This document shows, piece after piece, positions 1 to 10,510 of a stretch of DNA of 64,000 nt (position 1 is the first letter of the stretch; each line of letters begins with the position of its first letter). Made by a program: the position numbers and the translations under genes. Where the stretch lies: assembly GCF_007096635.1 (NCBI RefSeq), contig NZ_VKAA01000007.1, forward strand, positions 1 to 64,000. The letters run 5' to 3'. This stretch comes from Mycolicibacterium sp. 018/SC-01/001. GTDB taxonomy: Bacteria; Actinomycetota; Actinomycetes; Mycobacteriales; Mycobacteriaceae. The notes beneath the pieces were generated by a model, which worked only from the letters and a program-made list of their open reading frames with translations, did no database searches and was not told where the DNA came from.

Positions 1-206
1 GCGAGCGCGACTTCGGACGCCAGCCCGCGCGCCTGTTTCGCCGCGGGCATCCCGGCCTCGGCAGCCCGGCGTTTGTCCGCCCACAGTGCGGTGGCGCGGG
101 CCTGCACCGCGGCCGCGTGCGCCTTCAGCCGTTCACAGCGCGCCACGACCTCACGCAGCTCGGCCTCCGACGCCGACCCGTCGAAATCGAACACCTGTGC
201 GAACAT
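1..206 (-). CDS. HNH endonuclease, DUF222 (13E12 repeat) family, N-terminal part
   Basis: Only the first 68 codons are in the window; the rest lies beyond position 1. The reading starts MFAQVFDFDGSASEAELREV and continues with a helical, Ala/Arg-rich stretch ending AKQARGLASEVALA. This matches the opening of the DUF222 domain of mycobacterial 13E12-type proteins, which usually end in an HNH nuclease motif that cannot be seen here. A TACCGT hexamer on the minus strand ends six bases before the ATG, so the transcript may be leaderless. Such genes are multicopy in mycobacteria and their role is unknown. The call rests on resemblance of the N-terminus only. Confidence 0.7.
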   Translation of the reverse strand, partial: MFAQVFDFDGSASEAELREVVARCERLKAHAAAVQARATALWADKRRAAEAGMPAAKQARGLASEVAL

Positions 207-212
207 GCCTCG

Positions 213-218
213 ACGGTA
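213..218 (-). promoter_or_regulatory. -10 hexamer, leaderless start of the DUF222 gene
   Basis: TACCGT on the minus strand, followed by six bases and then the ATG at 206. With the usual -10 to +1 distance, transcription would begin on the A of the ATG. No clear -35 is visible, which is common in mycobacteria. Confidence 0.45.
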
Positions 219-242
219 CAACGCCCCACCGACAAGTCGCTC

Positions 243-1448
243 CTACCGGTCGAACGCCTCATAGGTGCGCCGGACGAACTTGGGCTGTGCGCTCGCCAGC
301 TTCGCCAGCGATGTGTTTCCTGCGACCGCCGCGGCGACGTCCGTCGACAGACTCGGCAGGTTCTGGATCAGGTAGATCAGGATCGCATCGGCCGTCGGGT
401 CGGCCTGCCACCACGTGCCGTACGCACCCGGCCACGAGAACGTGCCCAGCCCACCCGGCCCGAACAGCTGCCGCGACTTCTCCGGGTCGGTCACCACCGA
501 CAGGTTGAGGCCAAACCCGCGGCCGATCCAGAACGGCGCGCCGAGGAAGTCGTAGCGCTTCTGCGCGTCGGTCAGTCGATCGGTGCGCATCAACCGCACC
601 GATTCCTCGGACAGCACCCGCACGCCGTCGAGCGTCCCGCCCGCGAGCAGCATCCGCGCGAACGCCAGATAGTCGTCGACGGTCGACCACAGACCCGCGC
701 CGCCCATGCAGAACGGCGGGTCGACGATGGGGGCGGGGCCCATCACGTCGTGACGCAACGTGTTGTCCGGCGTCAGCTGGTACATCGTCGCGGCTCGGCG
801 CCTGCCCGTCGGGCCGACGTGAAAACCGGTGTCCGACATGCCCAATGGCTCCAGGATGCGCTCGGCGAGGACCTGGCTGAGCGGCTTGCCCGTCAGGCGG
901 GACAGCACGATTCCCAGGACGTCGGTGGCGTGGCTGTAGGTGAGGCGCAGACCGGGCTGGTGCACCAGCGGCAGCGCGGCCAGCTCGGCGAGCCAGCGAT
1001 CCTGATCCTGTCGGGCAGGCAGTTTGCGGTAGGCGTCGGCCAGCGGTCCGCGGATCGAGAACATGTACGCCAGCCCGCTGCGGTGGGTCATCAGATCTTC
1101 GATCGTGATCGGCCGCTGCGCCGGCACCGTCCGATCCAGCGGGCCGTCCGGATCGGTGAGCACCCGCATGTCGGCCAGCTCCGGCAACCACGTCGCGACC
1201 CGGTCGGACAGCGCCAGCGCGCCCTCCTCGACCAGCGTCATCGCGGCGGCCACGGTGACCGGCTTGGTCATCGACGCGATCCGGAACAGCGTGTCGCGCT
1301 GCATCGGCAGCTTCGCGTCGACGTCGCGGTGCCCCAGCTCGTTGACCTGCAGGACCTGGCCCCCGCGCCAGACCAGCGTGACGGCACCGGCGAGAAGCCC
1401 TGCGTCGATCGCCTCGAGGATCGAGGTCTGATTGCGGTCGAGGTTCAT
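243..1448 (-). CDS. Serine hydrolase, class C beta-lactamase / esterase family
   Basis: 401 residues, a normal length for the beta-lactamase-related (PF00144) serine hydrolases. The nucleophile motif S-x-x-K appears as SMTKP near residue 60. A tyrosine motif, TYSHATD, lies in the middle, and a C-terminal GPGGLGTFSWPGAYGTWW segment matches the third active-site box. There is no signal peptide, so the enzyme should be cytosolic, like mycobacterial LipE-type esterases; the substrate is not evident. The ATG at 1448 was chosen because TAATCT lies exactly six bases upstream, a leaderless arrangement. It is divergent from pyrR. Confidence 0.85.
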   Translation of the reverse strand: MNLDRNQTSILEAIDAGLLAGAVTLVWRGGQVLQVNELGHRDVDAKLPMQRDTLFRIASMTKPVTVAAAMTLVEEGALALSDRVATWLPELADMRVLTDPDGPLDRTVPAQRPITIEDLMTHRSGLAYMFSIRGPLADAYRKLPARQDQDRWLAELAALPLVHQPGLRLTYSHATDVLGIVLSRLTGKPLSQVLAERILEPLGMSDTGFHVGPTGRRRAATMYQLTPDNTLRHDVMGPAPIVDPPFCMGGAGLWSTVDDYLAFARMLLAGGTLDGVRVLSEESVRLMRTDRLTDAQKRYDFLGAPFWIGRGFGLNLSVVTDPEKSRQLFGPGGLGTFSWPGAYGTWWQADPTADAILIYLIQNLPSLSTDVAAAVAGNTSLAKLASAQPKFVRRTYEAFDR

Positions 1449-1454
1449 CGCGCC

Positions 1455-1460
1455 AGATTA
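1455..1460 (-). promoter_or_regulatory. -10 hexamer of the serine hydrolase gene
   Basis: TAATCT on the minus strand is five of six to TATAAT and ends six bases before the ATG at 1448, so the predicted start site is the A of the start codon. Confidence 0.55.
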
Positions 1461-1491
1461 GGGCAGCGGTGCCGACGCGCCCGCACAGTGA

Positions 1492-1497
1492 TAGCCT
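1492..1497 (+). promoter_or_regulatory. Candidate -10 of the pyr operon
   Basis: TAGCCT lies just upstream of the PyrR hairpin and would place the start near 1504. The leader would then be about 58 bases and would contain the whole hairpin. No convincing -35 is seen. Confidence 0.4.
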
Positions 1498-1510
1498 CGA
1501 CGCGATTTGA

Positions 1511-1549
1511 CCGTCCTTTAACGACCGTCCCGTGAGGCGGAGAAGGAGG
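1511..1549 (+). promoter_or_regulatory. PyrR-binding RNA hairpin that can cover the pyrR Shine-Dalgarno
   Basis: The leader reads GTCCCGTGAGGC at 1527-1538, a close match to the Bacillus PyrR loop consensus ARUCCNGNGAGGYU. It folds as CCG (1525-1527) with CGG (1538-1540), CC (1530-1531) with GG (1536-1537), and a GUGA tetraloop at 1532-1535. An outer stem pairs UCCUU (1514-1518) with AAGGA (1543-1547), which is the core of the Shine-Dalgarno AAGGAGG (1543-1549). This fits translational repression by UMP/UTP-loaded PyrR, as reported for M. smegmatis, rather than a transcription attenuator: no terminator hairpin follows. Confidence 0.75.
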
Positions 1550-1561
1550 TCCGGGTTAGAC

Positions 1562-2131
1562 GTGGCTGCCACCACTGACCGGGAACTGATGTCCGCGGCG
1601 GACGTGAGCCGAACGATCGCCCGCATCGCCCACCAGATCATCGAGAAGACCGCTCTGGACGCGCCCGACGCGCCGCGTGTCATTCTCCTCGGAATCCCCA
1701 CCCGCGGCGTGACACTGGCCACCCGGCTGGCGTCCAACATCGCCGAATTCAGCGGGACCGACGTCGCACACGGAGCGCTCGACACGACCCTCTACCGCGA
1801 CGACCTGATGTCCAAGCCGCCCCGGGCTCTGGCGCCGACGTCGATCCCGCCGGGAGGCGTCGACGGCGCGTTGGTGATCCTCGTCGATGACGTGCTCTAC
1901 ACCGGCCGGTCCGTGCGTTCCGCGCTCGACGCGCTGCGCGACCTCGGGCGGCCCCGCGCCGTCCAGCTCGCGGTGCTGGTCGACCGCGGCCACCGCGAAC
2001 TACCGATCCGCGCCGACTACGTCGGCAAGAACGTGCCCACCTCGCGCAGTGAGAACGTCAAGGTGCGTCTCACCGAGGACGACGGCCACGACGGCGTCCG
2101 CATCGCACCGCAGGGAGGTCCGCAACGGTGA
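1562..2131 (+). CDS. pyrR: Bifunctional pyr operon RNA-binding regulator / uracil phosphoribosyltransferase
   Basis: 189 residues from the GTG at 1562. The reading from 1532 is longer, but its first ten codons lie inside the PyrR hairpin and the Shine-Dalgarno, so 1562 is preferred. The PRPP-binding signature [13 protein letters not shown] is at about residues 105-117, within a type I phosphoribosyltransferase fold. In actinobacteria PyrR senses uridine nucleotides and binds the pyr mRNA leader; it also has weak uracil phosphoribosyltransferase activity. It is the first gene of the pyr operon and overlaps pyrB by GTGA. Confidence 0.95.
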   Translation: MAATTDRELMSAADVSRTIARIAHQIIEKTALDAPDAPRVILLGIPTRGVTLATRLASNIAEFSGTDVAHGALDTTLYRDDLMSKPPRALAPTSIPPGGVDGALVILVDDVLYTGRSVRSALDALRDLGRPRAVQLAVLVDRGHRELPIRADYVGKNVPTSRSENVKVRLTEDDGHDGVRIAPQGGPQR

Positions 2132-3075
2132 AACACCTTCTGAGCGCAGCAGATCTGAGCCGTGACGAGGCCACCGCGATCCTCGATGACGCCGACCGGT
2201 TCCGCGAGGCGCTGCTGGGCCGCGAGGTCAAGAAGCTGCCGACGCTGCGCGGCCGCACGATCATCACGATGTTCTACGAGAACTCCACCCGCACCCGGGT
2301 GTCGTTCGAGGTGGCCGGCAAGTGGATGAGTGCCGACGTGATCAACGTCAGCGCCTCCGGCTCGTCGGTGGCGAAGGGGGAGTCGCTGCGCGACACCGCC
2401 CTGACCTTGCGAGCGGCCGGAGCCGACGCTCTGATCATCCGTCACCCCGCATCCGGTGCCGCCCAGCAGCTCGCCGCGTGGACGCTCGACGAGGCGGGCG
2501 GGCCCTGCGTCATCAATGCCGGCGACGGCACGCACGAGCATCCCACCCAGGCGCTGCTCGACGCGCTGACCATCCGCCAGCGGCTCGGCTCCGTCGACGG
2601 CAAGCGTGTGGTGATCGTCGGCGACGTCCTACACAGCCGCGTCGCCCGGTCGAATGTCGCGCTGCTGCACACCCTCGGCGCCGAGGTCGTGCTCGTCGCG
2701 CCGCCCACACTGCTGCCCGTCGGTGTCTCCGGCTGGCCGGTCACCGTCTCTCACGATCTCGACGCCGAACTGCCCCTCGCCGACGCCGTGCTGATGCTGC
2801 GGGTGCAGGCGGAGCGGATGAACGGTGGGTTCTTCCCGTCGTCGCGGGAGTACTCGGTGCGCTACGGACTGTCGGAGAAGCGGCAGGCGCAGTTGGCCGA
2901 GCACGCCGTCGTCCTGCATCCCGGCCCGATGCTGCGCGGCATGGAGATCGCGCACTCGGTTGCCGACTCGTCGCAATCGGCTGTGCTGCAACAGGTGTCC
3001 AACGGTGTGCACGTGCGCATGGCGGTGCTGTTCCACCTGCTCGTCGGAACGGAAGTGGAGGCGATCAGCGCATGA
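2128..3075 (+). CDS. pyrB: Aspartate carbamoyltransferase catalytic chain
   Basis: 315 residues. It condenses carbamoyl phosphate with L-aspartate, the second step of pyrimidine synthesis. The carbamoyl phosphate motif ENSTRTR is at about residues 51-57, HPTQ is near residue 138, and the C-terminal HPGPMLRG is the aspartate-side signature. No pyrI-like regulatory gene is nearby, as is normal for Gram-positives. The GTG start overlaps the pyrR stop (GTGA), and the stop overlaps the pyrC start (ATGA), so translation is probably coupled. Confidence 0.97.
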   Translation: MKHLLSAADLSRDEATAILDDADRFREALLGREVKKLPTLRGRTIITMFYENSTRTRVSFEVAGKWMSADVINVSASGSSVAKGESLRDTALTLRAAGADALIIRHPASGAAQQLAAWTLDEAGGPCVINAGDGTHEHPTQALLDALTIRQRLGSVDGKRVVIVGDVLHSRVARSNVALLHTLGAEVVLVAPPTLLPVGVSGWPVTVSHDLDAELPLADAVLMLRVQAERMNGGFFPSSREYSVRYGLSEKRQAQLAEHAVVLHPGPMLRGMEIAHSVADSSQSAVLQQVSNGVHVRMAVLFHLLVGTEVEAISA

Positions 3076-4364
3076 GTGTCGTGCTCAAAGGTGTGCTCCT
3101 CTACGGCGAGGGTGACCCGGTCGACGTGCTCGTCGACGACGGCCAGATCGCCGAGATCGGCTCCGGTCTCACCGCCGACACCGACGCGACCGTCATCGAC
3201 GCGCCCGGCCAGATCCTGCTGCCCGGCTTCGTCGACCTGCACACGCATCTGCGCGAACCCGGCCGCGAATACGCCGAGGACATCGAAACCGGCTCGGCCG
3301 CAGCCGCATTGGGCGGATACACCGCGGTGTTCGCGATGGCCAACACCGATCCGGTCGCCGACTCCGCCGTCGTCACCGACCACGTGTGGCACCGCGGCCA
3401 GCAGGTCGGCCTCGTCGACGTGCACCCGGTCGGCGCGGTCACCGTCGGGCTGAAGGGCACGCAGCTCACCGAGATGGGGCTGATGGCCGCCGGGGTGGGG
3501 CGCGTCCGGATGTTCTCCGACGACGGGGTGTGCGTCGACGATCCGCTGGTGATGCGCCGGGCGCTCGAATACGCCTCCGGCCTGGGCGTGCTGATCGCCC
3601 AGCACGCCGAGGAACCACGGCTGACCGTCGGCGCGATCGCGCACGAAGGCCCCACCGCCGCACTACTCGGCCTGGCCGGGTGGCCGCGTGCCGCCGAGGA
3701 ATCCATCGTCGCCCGGGATGCGCTGCTGGCCCGCGACGCCGGCGCCCGCGTGCACATCTGCCACGCGTCGACGGCCGGCACCGTCGAGTTGGTCCGCTGG
3801 GCCAAGGAGCAGGGCATCGCGATCACCGCGGAAGTCACCCCGCACCACCTGCTGCTCGACGACAGCCGCCTCGCCGACTACGACGGTCGCAACCGCGTCA
3901 ACCCGCCGCTGCGCGAGGCCGCCGACGCGGTCGCACTGCGGCAGGCGCTGGCCGACGGTGTGATCGATTGCGTCGCAACCGATCACGCGCCCCACGCCGA
4001 ACACGAGAAGATGTGCGAATTCGCCCACGCCCGCCCCGGCATGCTCGGATTGCAGACCGCGCTGTCGGTGGTCGTCGAGACGATGGTGCGGCCCGGCCTG
4101 CTGACATGGCGCGACGTCGCCCGGGTGATGAGCGAGGCACCTGCCAGCATCGTCGGCCTGCCGGACCAGGGCCGCCCGCTGGAGGTGGGGGAGCCGGCGA
4201 ACCTGACCGTGGTCGACCCGGATGCGCAGTGGACGGTCAGCGGTGCAGCGCTGGCCAGCCGCTCGGACAACACGCCCTACGAGGCCATGGAGCTACCCGC
4301 CGTCGTGACGGCGACGCTGCTGCGCGGCACGGTCACCGCCCGCGACGGAAAGGCGGGCGCGTGA
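3072..4364 (+). CDS. pyrC: Dihydroorotase
   Basis: 430 residues, the length of class I dihydroorotases. It cyclises carbamoyl-aspartate to dihydroorotate. The zinc-binding motif [10 protein letters not shown] is at about residues 54-63, HICHAST lies mid-protein, and DHAPH with the metal-binding aspartate is near residue 304. The ATG at 3072 overlaps the pyrB stop; the open frame runs much further upstream but is only a shadow of pyrB there. The stop overlaps the next gene by GTGA. Confidence 0.97.
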   Translation: MSVVLKGVLLYGEGDPVDVLVDDGQIAEIGSGLTADTDATVIDAPGQILLPGFVDLHTHLREPGREYAEDIETGSAAAALGGYTAVFAMANTDPVADSAVVTDHVWHRGQQVGLVDVHPVGAVTVGLKGTQLTEMGLMAAGVGRVRMFSDDGVCVDDPLVMRRALEYASGLGVLIAQHAEEPRLTVGAIAHEGPTAALLGLAGWPRAAEESIVARDALLARDAGARVHICHASTAGTVELVRWAKEQGIAITAEVTPHHLLLDDSRLADYDGRNRVNPPLREAADAVALRQALADGVIDCVATDHAPHAEHEKMCEFAHARPGMLGLQTALSVVVETMVRPGLLTWRDVARVMSEAPASIVGLPDQGRPLEVGEPANLTVVDPDAQWTVSGAALASRSDNTPYEAMELPAVVTATLLRGTVTARDGKAGA

Positions 4365-4864
4365 ACACCGCGACGCTGGTGGCCTCGCTGATCATGGCCG
4401 CGATCCTGGCCCTGGCGATCGCGGTGCTGATCGGCCTGATGCTGCGCGGCTGGCGGCGCCGCGCCGAGCGTCAGGCGCGGTTGCTCGGTTCACTGCCGCA
4501 GCTGCCCGACACAGTGGGCCCGGCGATCGTCGCACCGACCCGGGGTCTGTACGTCGGCTCCACGTTGGTCCCGAACTGGAACGACCGGGTCGCCGCCGCC
4601 GATCTCGGCTTCCGCGCCAAGGCCGTGCTGACCCGGTATCCCGAGGGAATCATGATGCAGCGCACCGGCGCCGGGCCGATCTGGATTCCCGACGAGATGA
4701 TCACAGACATCCGTGCGGAGAAGAGCCTCGCGGGCAAGGCGCTGACCCACGAGGGCATCCTGGCGATCCGCTGGCGGCTGCCCACCGGGGTGGAGATCGA
4801 CACCGGCTTCCGCGCAGACAACCGGCGCGACTATTCCAAATGGCTTCCCGAGGAGGTGGCATGA
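4361..4864 (+). CDS. Single-pass membrane protein with PH-like domain (Rv1382-type)
   Basis: 167 residues from a GTG that overlaps the pyrC stop. Residues 5-28 form one hydrophobic helix followed by a basic patch, [12 protein letters not shown], so the remainder is probably cytosolic. The soluble part is beta-rich and conserved ([24 protein letters not shown]) and resembles the PH-like domain of the mycobacterial protein found at this operon position. Its stop overlaps the carA ATG. Co-translation with the pyrimidine enzymes suggests a linked role, but no function is known to me. Confidence 0.85.
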   Translation: MNTATLVASLIMAAILALAIAVLIGLMLRGWRRRAERQARLLGSLPQLPDTVGPAIVAPTRGLYVGSTLVPNWNDRVAAADLGFRAKAVLTRYPEGIMMQRTGAGPIWIPDEMITDIRAEKSLAGKALTHEGILAIRWRLPTGVEIDTGFRADNRRDYSKWLPEEVA

Positions 4865-5985
4865 CGGCGAACGTGGCCGTACTCGTGCTCGAAGACGGCC
4901 GGGTGTTCACCGGCACACCGTTCGGCGCGGAGGGGCAGACGCTCGGTGAGGCGGTGTTCTCCACCGGCATGTCGGGCTACCAGGAGACCCTGACCGACCC
5001 GAGCTACCACCGCCAGATCGTGGTCGCCACCGCGCCGCAGATCGGCAATACCGGCTGGAACGACGAGGACGGCGAAAGCCGCGGCGACAAGATCTGGGTC
5101 GCCGGATACGCCGTCCGCGATCCGTCGCCGCGCGCCTCGAACTGGCGGGCCACCGGCACCCTCGACGACGAACTGCGCCGCCAGGGGATCGTGGGCATTG
5201 CCGGCATCGACACCCGCGCGGTGGTGCGCCACCTGCGCAGCCGCGGTTCCATGAAGGCCGGGGTGTTCTCTGGAGCCGCACTGGCGGACACCGAGGAGCT
5301 GCTGGCCCGGGTGCGCGGCCAGGACGCCATGCTCGGCGCCGACCTGGCCGGGGAGGTCAGCACCACCGATCGCTACGTCGTGGAACCCGCAGGCGCACAA
5401 CGCTTCACCGTGGTCGCGCTGGACCTGGGCATCAAGACCAACACCCCCCGCAACTTCTCCCAACGCGGCATCCGCACGCACGTGCTGCCGTCGTCGGCCG
5501 CTTTCGCCGAGATCGCCGACCTGCAACCCGACGGGGTGTTCCTGTCCAACGGCCCGGGTGACCCGGCCACCGCCGACCACGTGGTGGAGGTCACCAAGGC
5601 TGTGATCGACGCCGGCACGCCGCTGTTCGGCATCTGCTTCGGTAACCAGATCCTCGGCCGCGCACTGGGCAGGGGCACCTACAAGATGACGTTCGGGCAT
5701 CGCGGCATCAACATCCCGGTGATGGACCACGCCACCGGCCGCGTGTCGATCACCGCGCAGAACCACGGCTTCGCCCTCGAGGGGGAGGCCGGCGAAGAGT
5801 TCGACACTCCGTTCGGCGCCGCGGTGGTCACCCACACGTGCGCGAATGACGGTGTGGTCGAAGGGGTCGCGCTGGCCAACGGCCGAGCGTTCTCCGTGCA
5901 GTACCACCCGGAGGCCGCCGCGGGCCCCCGCGATGCCAACTACCTGTTCGACCAGTTCATCGACCTGATGGCGGGAGAGAAATAG
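4861..5985 (+). CDS. carA: Carbamoyl-phosphate synthase small (glutaminase) chain
   Basis: 374 residues from the ATG at 4861, which follows GAGGAGG and overlaps the preceding stop; an upstream in-frame ATG at 4840 is less likely. The N-terminal domain is followed by a class I glutamine amidotransferase domain. The nucleophile is Cys259 in GICFGNQ, where many bacteria have GICLGHQ, and QYHPEAAAG near the C-terminus carries the catalytic His and Glu. It delivers ammonia from glutamine to CarB. The carB ATG follows the stop directly. Confidence 0.97.
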   Translation: MTANVAVLVLEDGRVFTGTPFGAEGQTLGEAVFSTGMSGYQETLTDPSYHRQIVVATAPQIGNTGWNDEDGESRGDKIWVAGYAVRDPSPRASNWRATGTLDDELRRQGIVGIAGIDTRAVVRHLRSRGSMKAGVFSGAALADTEELLARVRGQDAMLGADLAGEVSTTDRYVVEPAGAQRFTVVALDLGIKTNTPRNFSQRGIRTHVLPSSAAFAEIADLQPDGVFLSNGPGDPATADHVVEVTKAVIDAGTPLFGICFGNQILGRALGRGTYKMTFGHRGINIPVMDHATGRVSITAQNHGFALEGEAGEEFDTPFGAAVVTHTCANDGVVEGVALANGRAFSVQYHPEAAAGPRDANYLFDQFIDLMAGEK

Positions 5986-8900
5986 ATGCCGCGCCGTACC
6001 GACCTCAACCACATCCTGGTCATCGGGTCCGGGCCGATCCTGATCGGGCAGGCCGCCGAGTTCGACTACTCCGGCACGCAGGCATGCCGTGTGCTGCGCT
6101 CCGAGGGGCTGCAGGTCACGCTGATCAACTCCAATCCGGCGACGATCATGACCGACCCGGAGTACGCCGACCACACCTATGTCGAGCCCATCACCGCCGA
6201 GTTCGTCGAGAAGGTGATCGCCCAGCAGGCCCAGCGCGGCAACAAGATCGACGCTCTGCTGGCCACCCTCGGTGGGCAGACCGCGCTCAACACCGCCGTC
6301 AAGCTCTACGAGAACGGCATCCTCGAGCGCTACGGCGTGGAGATGATCGGTGCGGACTTCGAGGCGATCCAGCGCGGCGAGGACCGGCAGAAGTTCAAGG
6401 ACATCGTCGCCAAAGTCGGTGGTGAATCAGCCCGCAGCCGTGTCTGTTTCACGATGGACGAGGTGCGCGACACCGTCGCCGACCTCGGGCTGCCGGTGGT
6501 GGTTCGCCCCTCGTTCACGATGGGTGGGCTGGGCTCGGGGATGGCGTACTCGGCCGAGGACGTGGAGCGGATGGCCGGCGACGGGCTCGCGGCGTCGCCG
6601 AGCGCGAACGTGCTGATCGAGGAATCGATCTACGGCTGGAAGGAATACGAGCTCGAGCTGATGCGCGACCATCACGACAACGTCGTGGTGGTGTGCTCGA
6701 TCGAGAACTTCGACCCGATGGGTGTGCACACCGGCGATTCGGTGACCGTGGCGCCGGCGATGACGCTGACCGATCGCGAGTACCAGACCATGCGCACTCT
6801 CGGCATCGAGATCCTGCGCGAGGTCGGCGTCGACACCGGCGGCTGCAACATCCAGTTCGCGGTGAACCCGAAGGACGGCCGGCTCATCGTCATCGAGATG
6901 AACCCGCGGGTCTCCCGGTCGAGTGCGCTGGCATCGAAGGCCACCGGCTTCCCGATCGCCAAGATCGCCGCCAAGCTCGCCATCGGTTACACGCTCGACG
7001 AGATCGTCAACGACATCACCAAGGAGACACCGGCCTGCTTCGAACCGACCCTGGACTACGTCGTGGTCAAGGCGCCCCGGTTCGCGTTCGAGAAGTTCCC
7101 CGGCGCCGACGGCACGCTGACCACCACGATGAAGTCGGTCGGCGAGGCGATGTCGCTGGGCCGCAACTTCGTCGAGGCCCTGGGCAAGGTGATGCGCTCC
7201 CTGGAGACCACCAAGCTCGGCTTCTGGACCGGTCCTGACGATGACGCCGACGTCGATGAGGTGCTCGACCGCCTGCGCACGCCCACCGACGGCCGGCTCT
7301 ACGACATCGAGTACGCGCTGCGGCTCGGCGCCAGCGTCGAGGAGGTCGCCGAAGCCTCTGGCGTCGATCCCTGGTTCGTCGACCAGATCAGCGGGTTGGT
7401 CGAGTTGCGGGCCGAGATCATCGATGCGCCGGTGCTCGGCGAGGAGCTCCTGCGCCGCAGCAAGCACTACGGGCTCTCGGATCGTCAGATCGCCGCGCTA
7501 CGACCGGAATTGGCCGGGGAGGTGGGGGTGCGCGCGCTGCGCCGCCGCCTGGGCATCCACCCGGTGTACAAGACCGTCGACACGTGCGCCGCGGAATTCG
7601 AGGCCAAGACGCCGTACCACTACAGCAGCTACGAGCTCGACCCTGCCGCCGAGACCGAGGTGGCGCCGCAGGCCGAGAAACCCAAGGTGCTGATCCTGGG
7701 CTCCGGCCCCAACCGCATCGGGCAGGGCATCGAATTCGACTACAGCTGCGTGCACGCGGCGACGACGCTGAGCCAGGCCGGGTTCGAGACCGTCATGGTC
7801 AACTGCAATCCCGAGACGGTGTCGACCGACTACGACACGGCCGACCGGCTCTACTTCGAGCCGCTGACGTTCGAGGACGTCCTCGAGGTCTACTTCGCCG
7901 AGCAGTACTCGGGGCGCGGCGGCCCCGGCGTCGTCGGCGTCATCGTGCAACTCGGCGGGCAGACGCCGCTGGGACTGGCCGAACGCCTGGAGAAGGCCGG
8001 CGTCCCGATCGTCGGCACCCTGCCCGAGGCGATCGACCTCGCCGAGGATCGCGGCCGTTTCGGTGAGGTCCTCACCAACGCCGGCCTGCCCGCGCCCCGC
8101 TTCGGCATGGCCACCAGCTTCGAGCAGGCCCGCCGCATCGCCGGCGAGATCGGCTACCCGGTGCTGGTGCGGCCGTCGTACGTGCTCGGCGGACGCGGTA
8201 TGGAGATCGTCTACGACGAGGACACCCTCGAGGGCTACATCACCCGGGCCACGCAGCTCTCACCCGAGCATCCGGTGCTGGTGGACCGCTTCCTCGAGGA
8301 CGCGATCGAGATCGATGTCGACGCGCTGTGCGACGGCACCGAGGTCTACATCGGCGGAATCATGGAGCACATCGAGGAAGCCGGCATCCACTCCGGTGAT
8401 TCCGCGTGTGCGCTGCCGCCGGTGACGTTGGGCCGCAGCGACATCGAGGCCGTGCGCCGCGCCACAGAAGCGATCGCGTTCGGGATCGGCGTGGTCGGGT
8501 TGCTCAACGTGCAGTACGCGCTCAAGGACGACGTGCTCTACGTGCTGGAAGCCAACCCGCGCGCCAGCCGGACCGTGCCCTTCGTCTCGAAGGCGACCGC
8601 GGTGCCGCTGGCGAAGGCCTGCGCGCGGATCATGCTGGGCGCCACGATCGCGGGCCTGCGCGAGGAGGGTCTGCTGGTCGCCGACGGTGACGGTGCCGCT
8701 GTGCCCCGCAATGCGCCGGTGGCGGTGAAGGAAGCCGTGCTGCCGTTCCATCGCTTCCGCAAGCACGACGGCAGCCAGATCGACTCGCTGCTCGGGCCCG
8801 AGATGAAGTCCACCGGCGAGGTGATGGGTATCGCCCACGACTTCGGCAGCTCCTTCGCCAAGAGCCAGACCGCCGCCTACGGCTCGCTCCCCAAGAGCGG

Positions 8901-9324
8901 CACCGTGTTCGTGTCGGTCGCCAACCGCGACAAGCGGTCGCTGGTGTTCCCGGTGAAGCGGCTCGCCGATCTCGGCTTCCACATCCTCGCCACGGAAGGT
9001 ACCGCAGAGATGTTGCGGCGCAACGGTATTCCGTGTGACGAGGTGCGCAAGCACTTCGAGGAACCCAGCCCGGACCGGCCCGCCGTGTCGGCGGTGGACG
9101 CGATCCGGGCCGGCGACGTGCAGATGGTGATCAACACCCCGTACGGCAACTCCGGACCCCGCATCGACGGCTACGAAATCCGCTCGGCCGCGGTGGCGAT
9201 GAACATCCCGTGCGTGACGACGGTGCAGGGAGCGTCTGCGGCCGTGCAGGGAATCGAGGCGAGCCTGCGCGGCGACATCGGCGTGATGTCGCTGCAGGAA
9301 CTGCACAGCGCACTGGGGTCCTGA
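5986..9324 (+). CDS. carB: Carbamoyl-phosphate synthase large chain
   Basis: 1112 residues, the expected length. There are two homologous ATP-grasp synthetase halves: the first opens with [20 protein letters not shown] and the second, near residue 570, with [19 protein letters not shown]. Each carries an N-P-R nucleotide loop ([18 protein letters not shown] and [18 protein letters not shown]). The C-terminal MGS-like allosteric domain (about residues 965-1112) would bind UMP or ornithine. The enzyme makes carbamoyl phosphate for both pyrimidine and arginine synthesis. Confidence 0.98.
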   Translation: MPRRTDLNHILVIGSGPILIGQAAEFDYSGTQACRVLRSEGLQVTLINSNPATIMTDPEYADHTYVEPITAEFVEKVIAQQAQRGNKIDALLATLGGQTALNTAVKLYENGILERYGVEMIGADFEAIQRGEDRQKFKDIVAKVGGESARSRVCFTMDEVRDTVADLGLPVVVRPSFTMGGLGSGMAYSAEDVERMAGDGLAASPSANVLIEESIYGWKEYELELMRDHHDNVVVVCSIENFDPMGVHTGDSVTVAPAMTLTDREYQTMRTLGIEILREVGVDTGGCNIQFAVNPKDGRLIVIEMNPRVSRSSALASKATGFPIAKIAAKLAIGYTLDEIVNDITKETPACFEPTLDYVVVKAPRFAFEKFPGADGTLTTTMKSVGEAMSLGRNFVEALGKVMRSLETTKLGFWTGPDDDADVDEVLDRLRTPTDGRLYDIEYALRLGASVEEVAEASGVDPWFVDQISGLVELRAEIIDAPVLGEELLRRSKHYGLSDRQIAALRPELAGEVGVRALRRRLGIHPVYKTVDTCAAEFEAKTPYHYSSYELDPAAETEVAPQAEKPKVLILGSGPNRIGQGIEFDYSCVHAATTLSQAGFETVMVNCNPETVSTDYDTADRLYFEPLTFEDVLEVYFAEQYSGRGGPGVVGVIVQLGGQTPLGLAERLEKAGVPIVGTLPEAIDLAEDRGRFGEVLTNAGLPAPRFGMATSFEQARRIAGEIGYPVLVRPSYVLGGRGMEIVYDEDTLEGYITRATQLSPEHPVLVDRFLEDAIEIDVDALCDGTEVYIGGIMEHIEEAGIHSGDSACALPPVTLGRSDIEAVRRATEAIAFGIGVVGLLNVQYALKDDVLYVLEANPRASRTVPFVSKATAVPLAKACARIMLGATIAGLREEGLLVADGDGAAVPRNAPVAVKEAVLPFHRFRKHDGSQIDSLLGPEMKSTGEVMGIAHDFGSSFAKSQTAAYGSLPKSGTVFVSVANRDKRSLVFPVKRLADLGFHILATEGTAEMLRRNGIPCDEVRKHFEEPSPDRPAVSAVDAIRAGDVQMVINTPYGNSGPRIDGYEIRSAAVAMNIPCVTTVQGASAAVQGIEASLRGDIGVMSLQELHSALGS

Positions 9325-9326
9325 TC

Positions 9327-10142
9327 GTGGGCGGGTTCGGTGAGCGCCTCTCCGATGCGATGGCCCGCCGCGGCCCGCTGTGTCCGGGCATCGACCCGCA
9401 CCCCGAACTGCTGCGGGCCTGGGGGTTGAGCGCCGACGCCGACGGGCTGGCACGGTTCAGCGACACCTGCGTGGCGGCGTTCGCCGGTTTCGCGGTGGTC
9501 AAGCCGCAGGTGGCGTTCTTCGAGGCGTACGGGTCCGCGGGCTTCGCGGTTCTCGAGCGGACGATCGCGGCGCTGCGGGCCGAGGGCGTGCTGGTGCTCG
9601 CCGATGCCAAGCGGGGCGACATCGGATCGACGATGGCTGCCTACGCCGCGGCCTGGGCGGGGGAGTCGCCGCTGGCCGCCGACGCTGTGACGGCCTCGCC
9701 CTACCTCGGCTTCGGCTCGCTGCAGCCGCTCCTCGACACCGCCTTCGCCCGCGGCCGGGGTGTCTTCGTCCTCGCCGCGACGTCCAACCCCGAGGGGGCG
9801 TCGGTCCAGCGCGCCGACGCGGGCGGGCGCACGGTCGCCCAGTCCGTCGTCGACGCCGCCGCCGCCGTCAACGCCGAGAAGGGGACGGGGTCCGTCGGCG
9901 TGGTCGTCGGCGCCACGCTGACCGACCCGCCCGATGTGAGCGCGCTGGACGGCCCCGTGCTGGTGCCCGGCGTCGGCGCCCAGGGAGGCCGCCCCGAGGC
10001 GCTGGCGGGCCTGGGAGGCGCCCGGCCGGGCCAACTGCTGCCCGCGGTGTCCCGCGAGGTGCTGCGGGCCGGCCCGGACTGCGCGGCGGTCCGCGCGGCC
10101 GCCGAACGGATGCGCGACGCGGTCGCCCACCTGCAGGGCTGA
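9327..10142 (+). CDS. pyrF: Orotidine 5'-phosphate decarboxylase, type 2
   Basis: 271 residues from a GTG two bases after the carB stop. The catalytic motif [13 protein letters not shown] is intact; its Lys and Asp residues are the decarboxylation centre. The opening [16 protein letters not shown] and the late [11 protein letters not shown] are typical of the longer actinobacterial type 2 enzyme. It makes UMP, the end product sensed by PyrR. It is the last gene of the operon; a hairpin terminator follows four bases after the stop. Confidence 0.97.
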   Translation: MGGFGERLSDAMARRGPLCPGIDPHPELLRAWGLSADADGLARFSDTCVAAFAGFAVVKPQVAFFEAYGSAGFAVLERTIAALRAEGVLVLADAKRGDIGSTMAAYAAAWAGESPLAADAVTASPYLGFGSLQPLLDTAFARGRGVFVLAATSNPEGASVQRADAGGRTVAQSVVDAAAAVNAEKGTGSVGVVVGATLTDPPDVSALDGPVLVPGVGAQGGRPEALAGLGGARPGQLLPAVSREVLRAGPDCAAVRAAAERMRDAVAHLQG

Positions 10143-10146
10143 GACG

Positions 10147-10171
10147 CGCTGTCGCGACACGCCCGACAGCG
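10147..10171 (+). terminator. Hairpin terminator of the pyr operon
   Basis: A perfect 8-bp stem, CGCTGTCG with CGACAGCG, around a 9-base loop, starts four bases after the pyrF stop. No U-run follows, as in many mycobacterial terminators. Confidence 0.6.
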
Positions 10172-10510
10172 ACTGACCAGGGAAAATTTCTCGGCACACC
10201 CTCCTGTGGCGGGTGTGACCACGGTTGACGAAACGGTCAGCCACGGCCGTCATGCCGGACTCGCGAAAAAACCCGCCATGAGCAGGGGTTTCCGCCGGGC
10301 CGGTCGATTCCGGCAAGCATCCGCCCCCGCACCGCGCCGAGTCCATCGCGCACCCCGTCTGCGCCCTACACGCTGGGCTTTTGGTCGCAGAACTCGGGGG
10401 TGGGGTTAGCTTTCGTCAGTCTGCGTGGGTACGGTCGTCCACGCTGGCTGGTTCGCGATCCACCACGACCGGCCGAGAGAAAAACAGATGGTGACGATAC
10501 GGAGGAACCC
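10172..10510. other. Intergenic region between pyrF and mihF
   Basis: About 340 bases with no convincing gene. It should contain the mihF promoter: a TACGGT hexamer at 10430-10435 is a possible -10, giving a leader near 70 bases, with no good -35. An open frame runs upstream of mihF in the same phase from 10400, which explains long mihF annotations elsewhere. M. tuberculosis carries a PE/PPE pair at this place, as I recall; none is present here. Confidence 0.5.

Noticed and set aside
117-1535. Long plus-strand open frame opposite the serine hydrolase
   Set aside because: Its Arg/Gln/His-rich product has no domain and it mirrors a real minus-strand gene; high GC creates such frames.
1532-1561. 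GTG at 1532 as the pyrR start
   Set aside because: It is part of the GUGA tetraloop of the PyrR hairpin and lies upstream of the Shine-Dalgarno; the GTG at 1562 fits the family N-terminus.
4831-6174. Long minus-strand frame across carA
   Set aside because: Low-complexity Gly/Val/Arg/His product; carA on the plus strand is fully supported.
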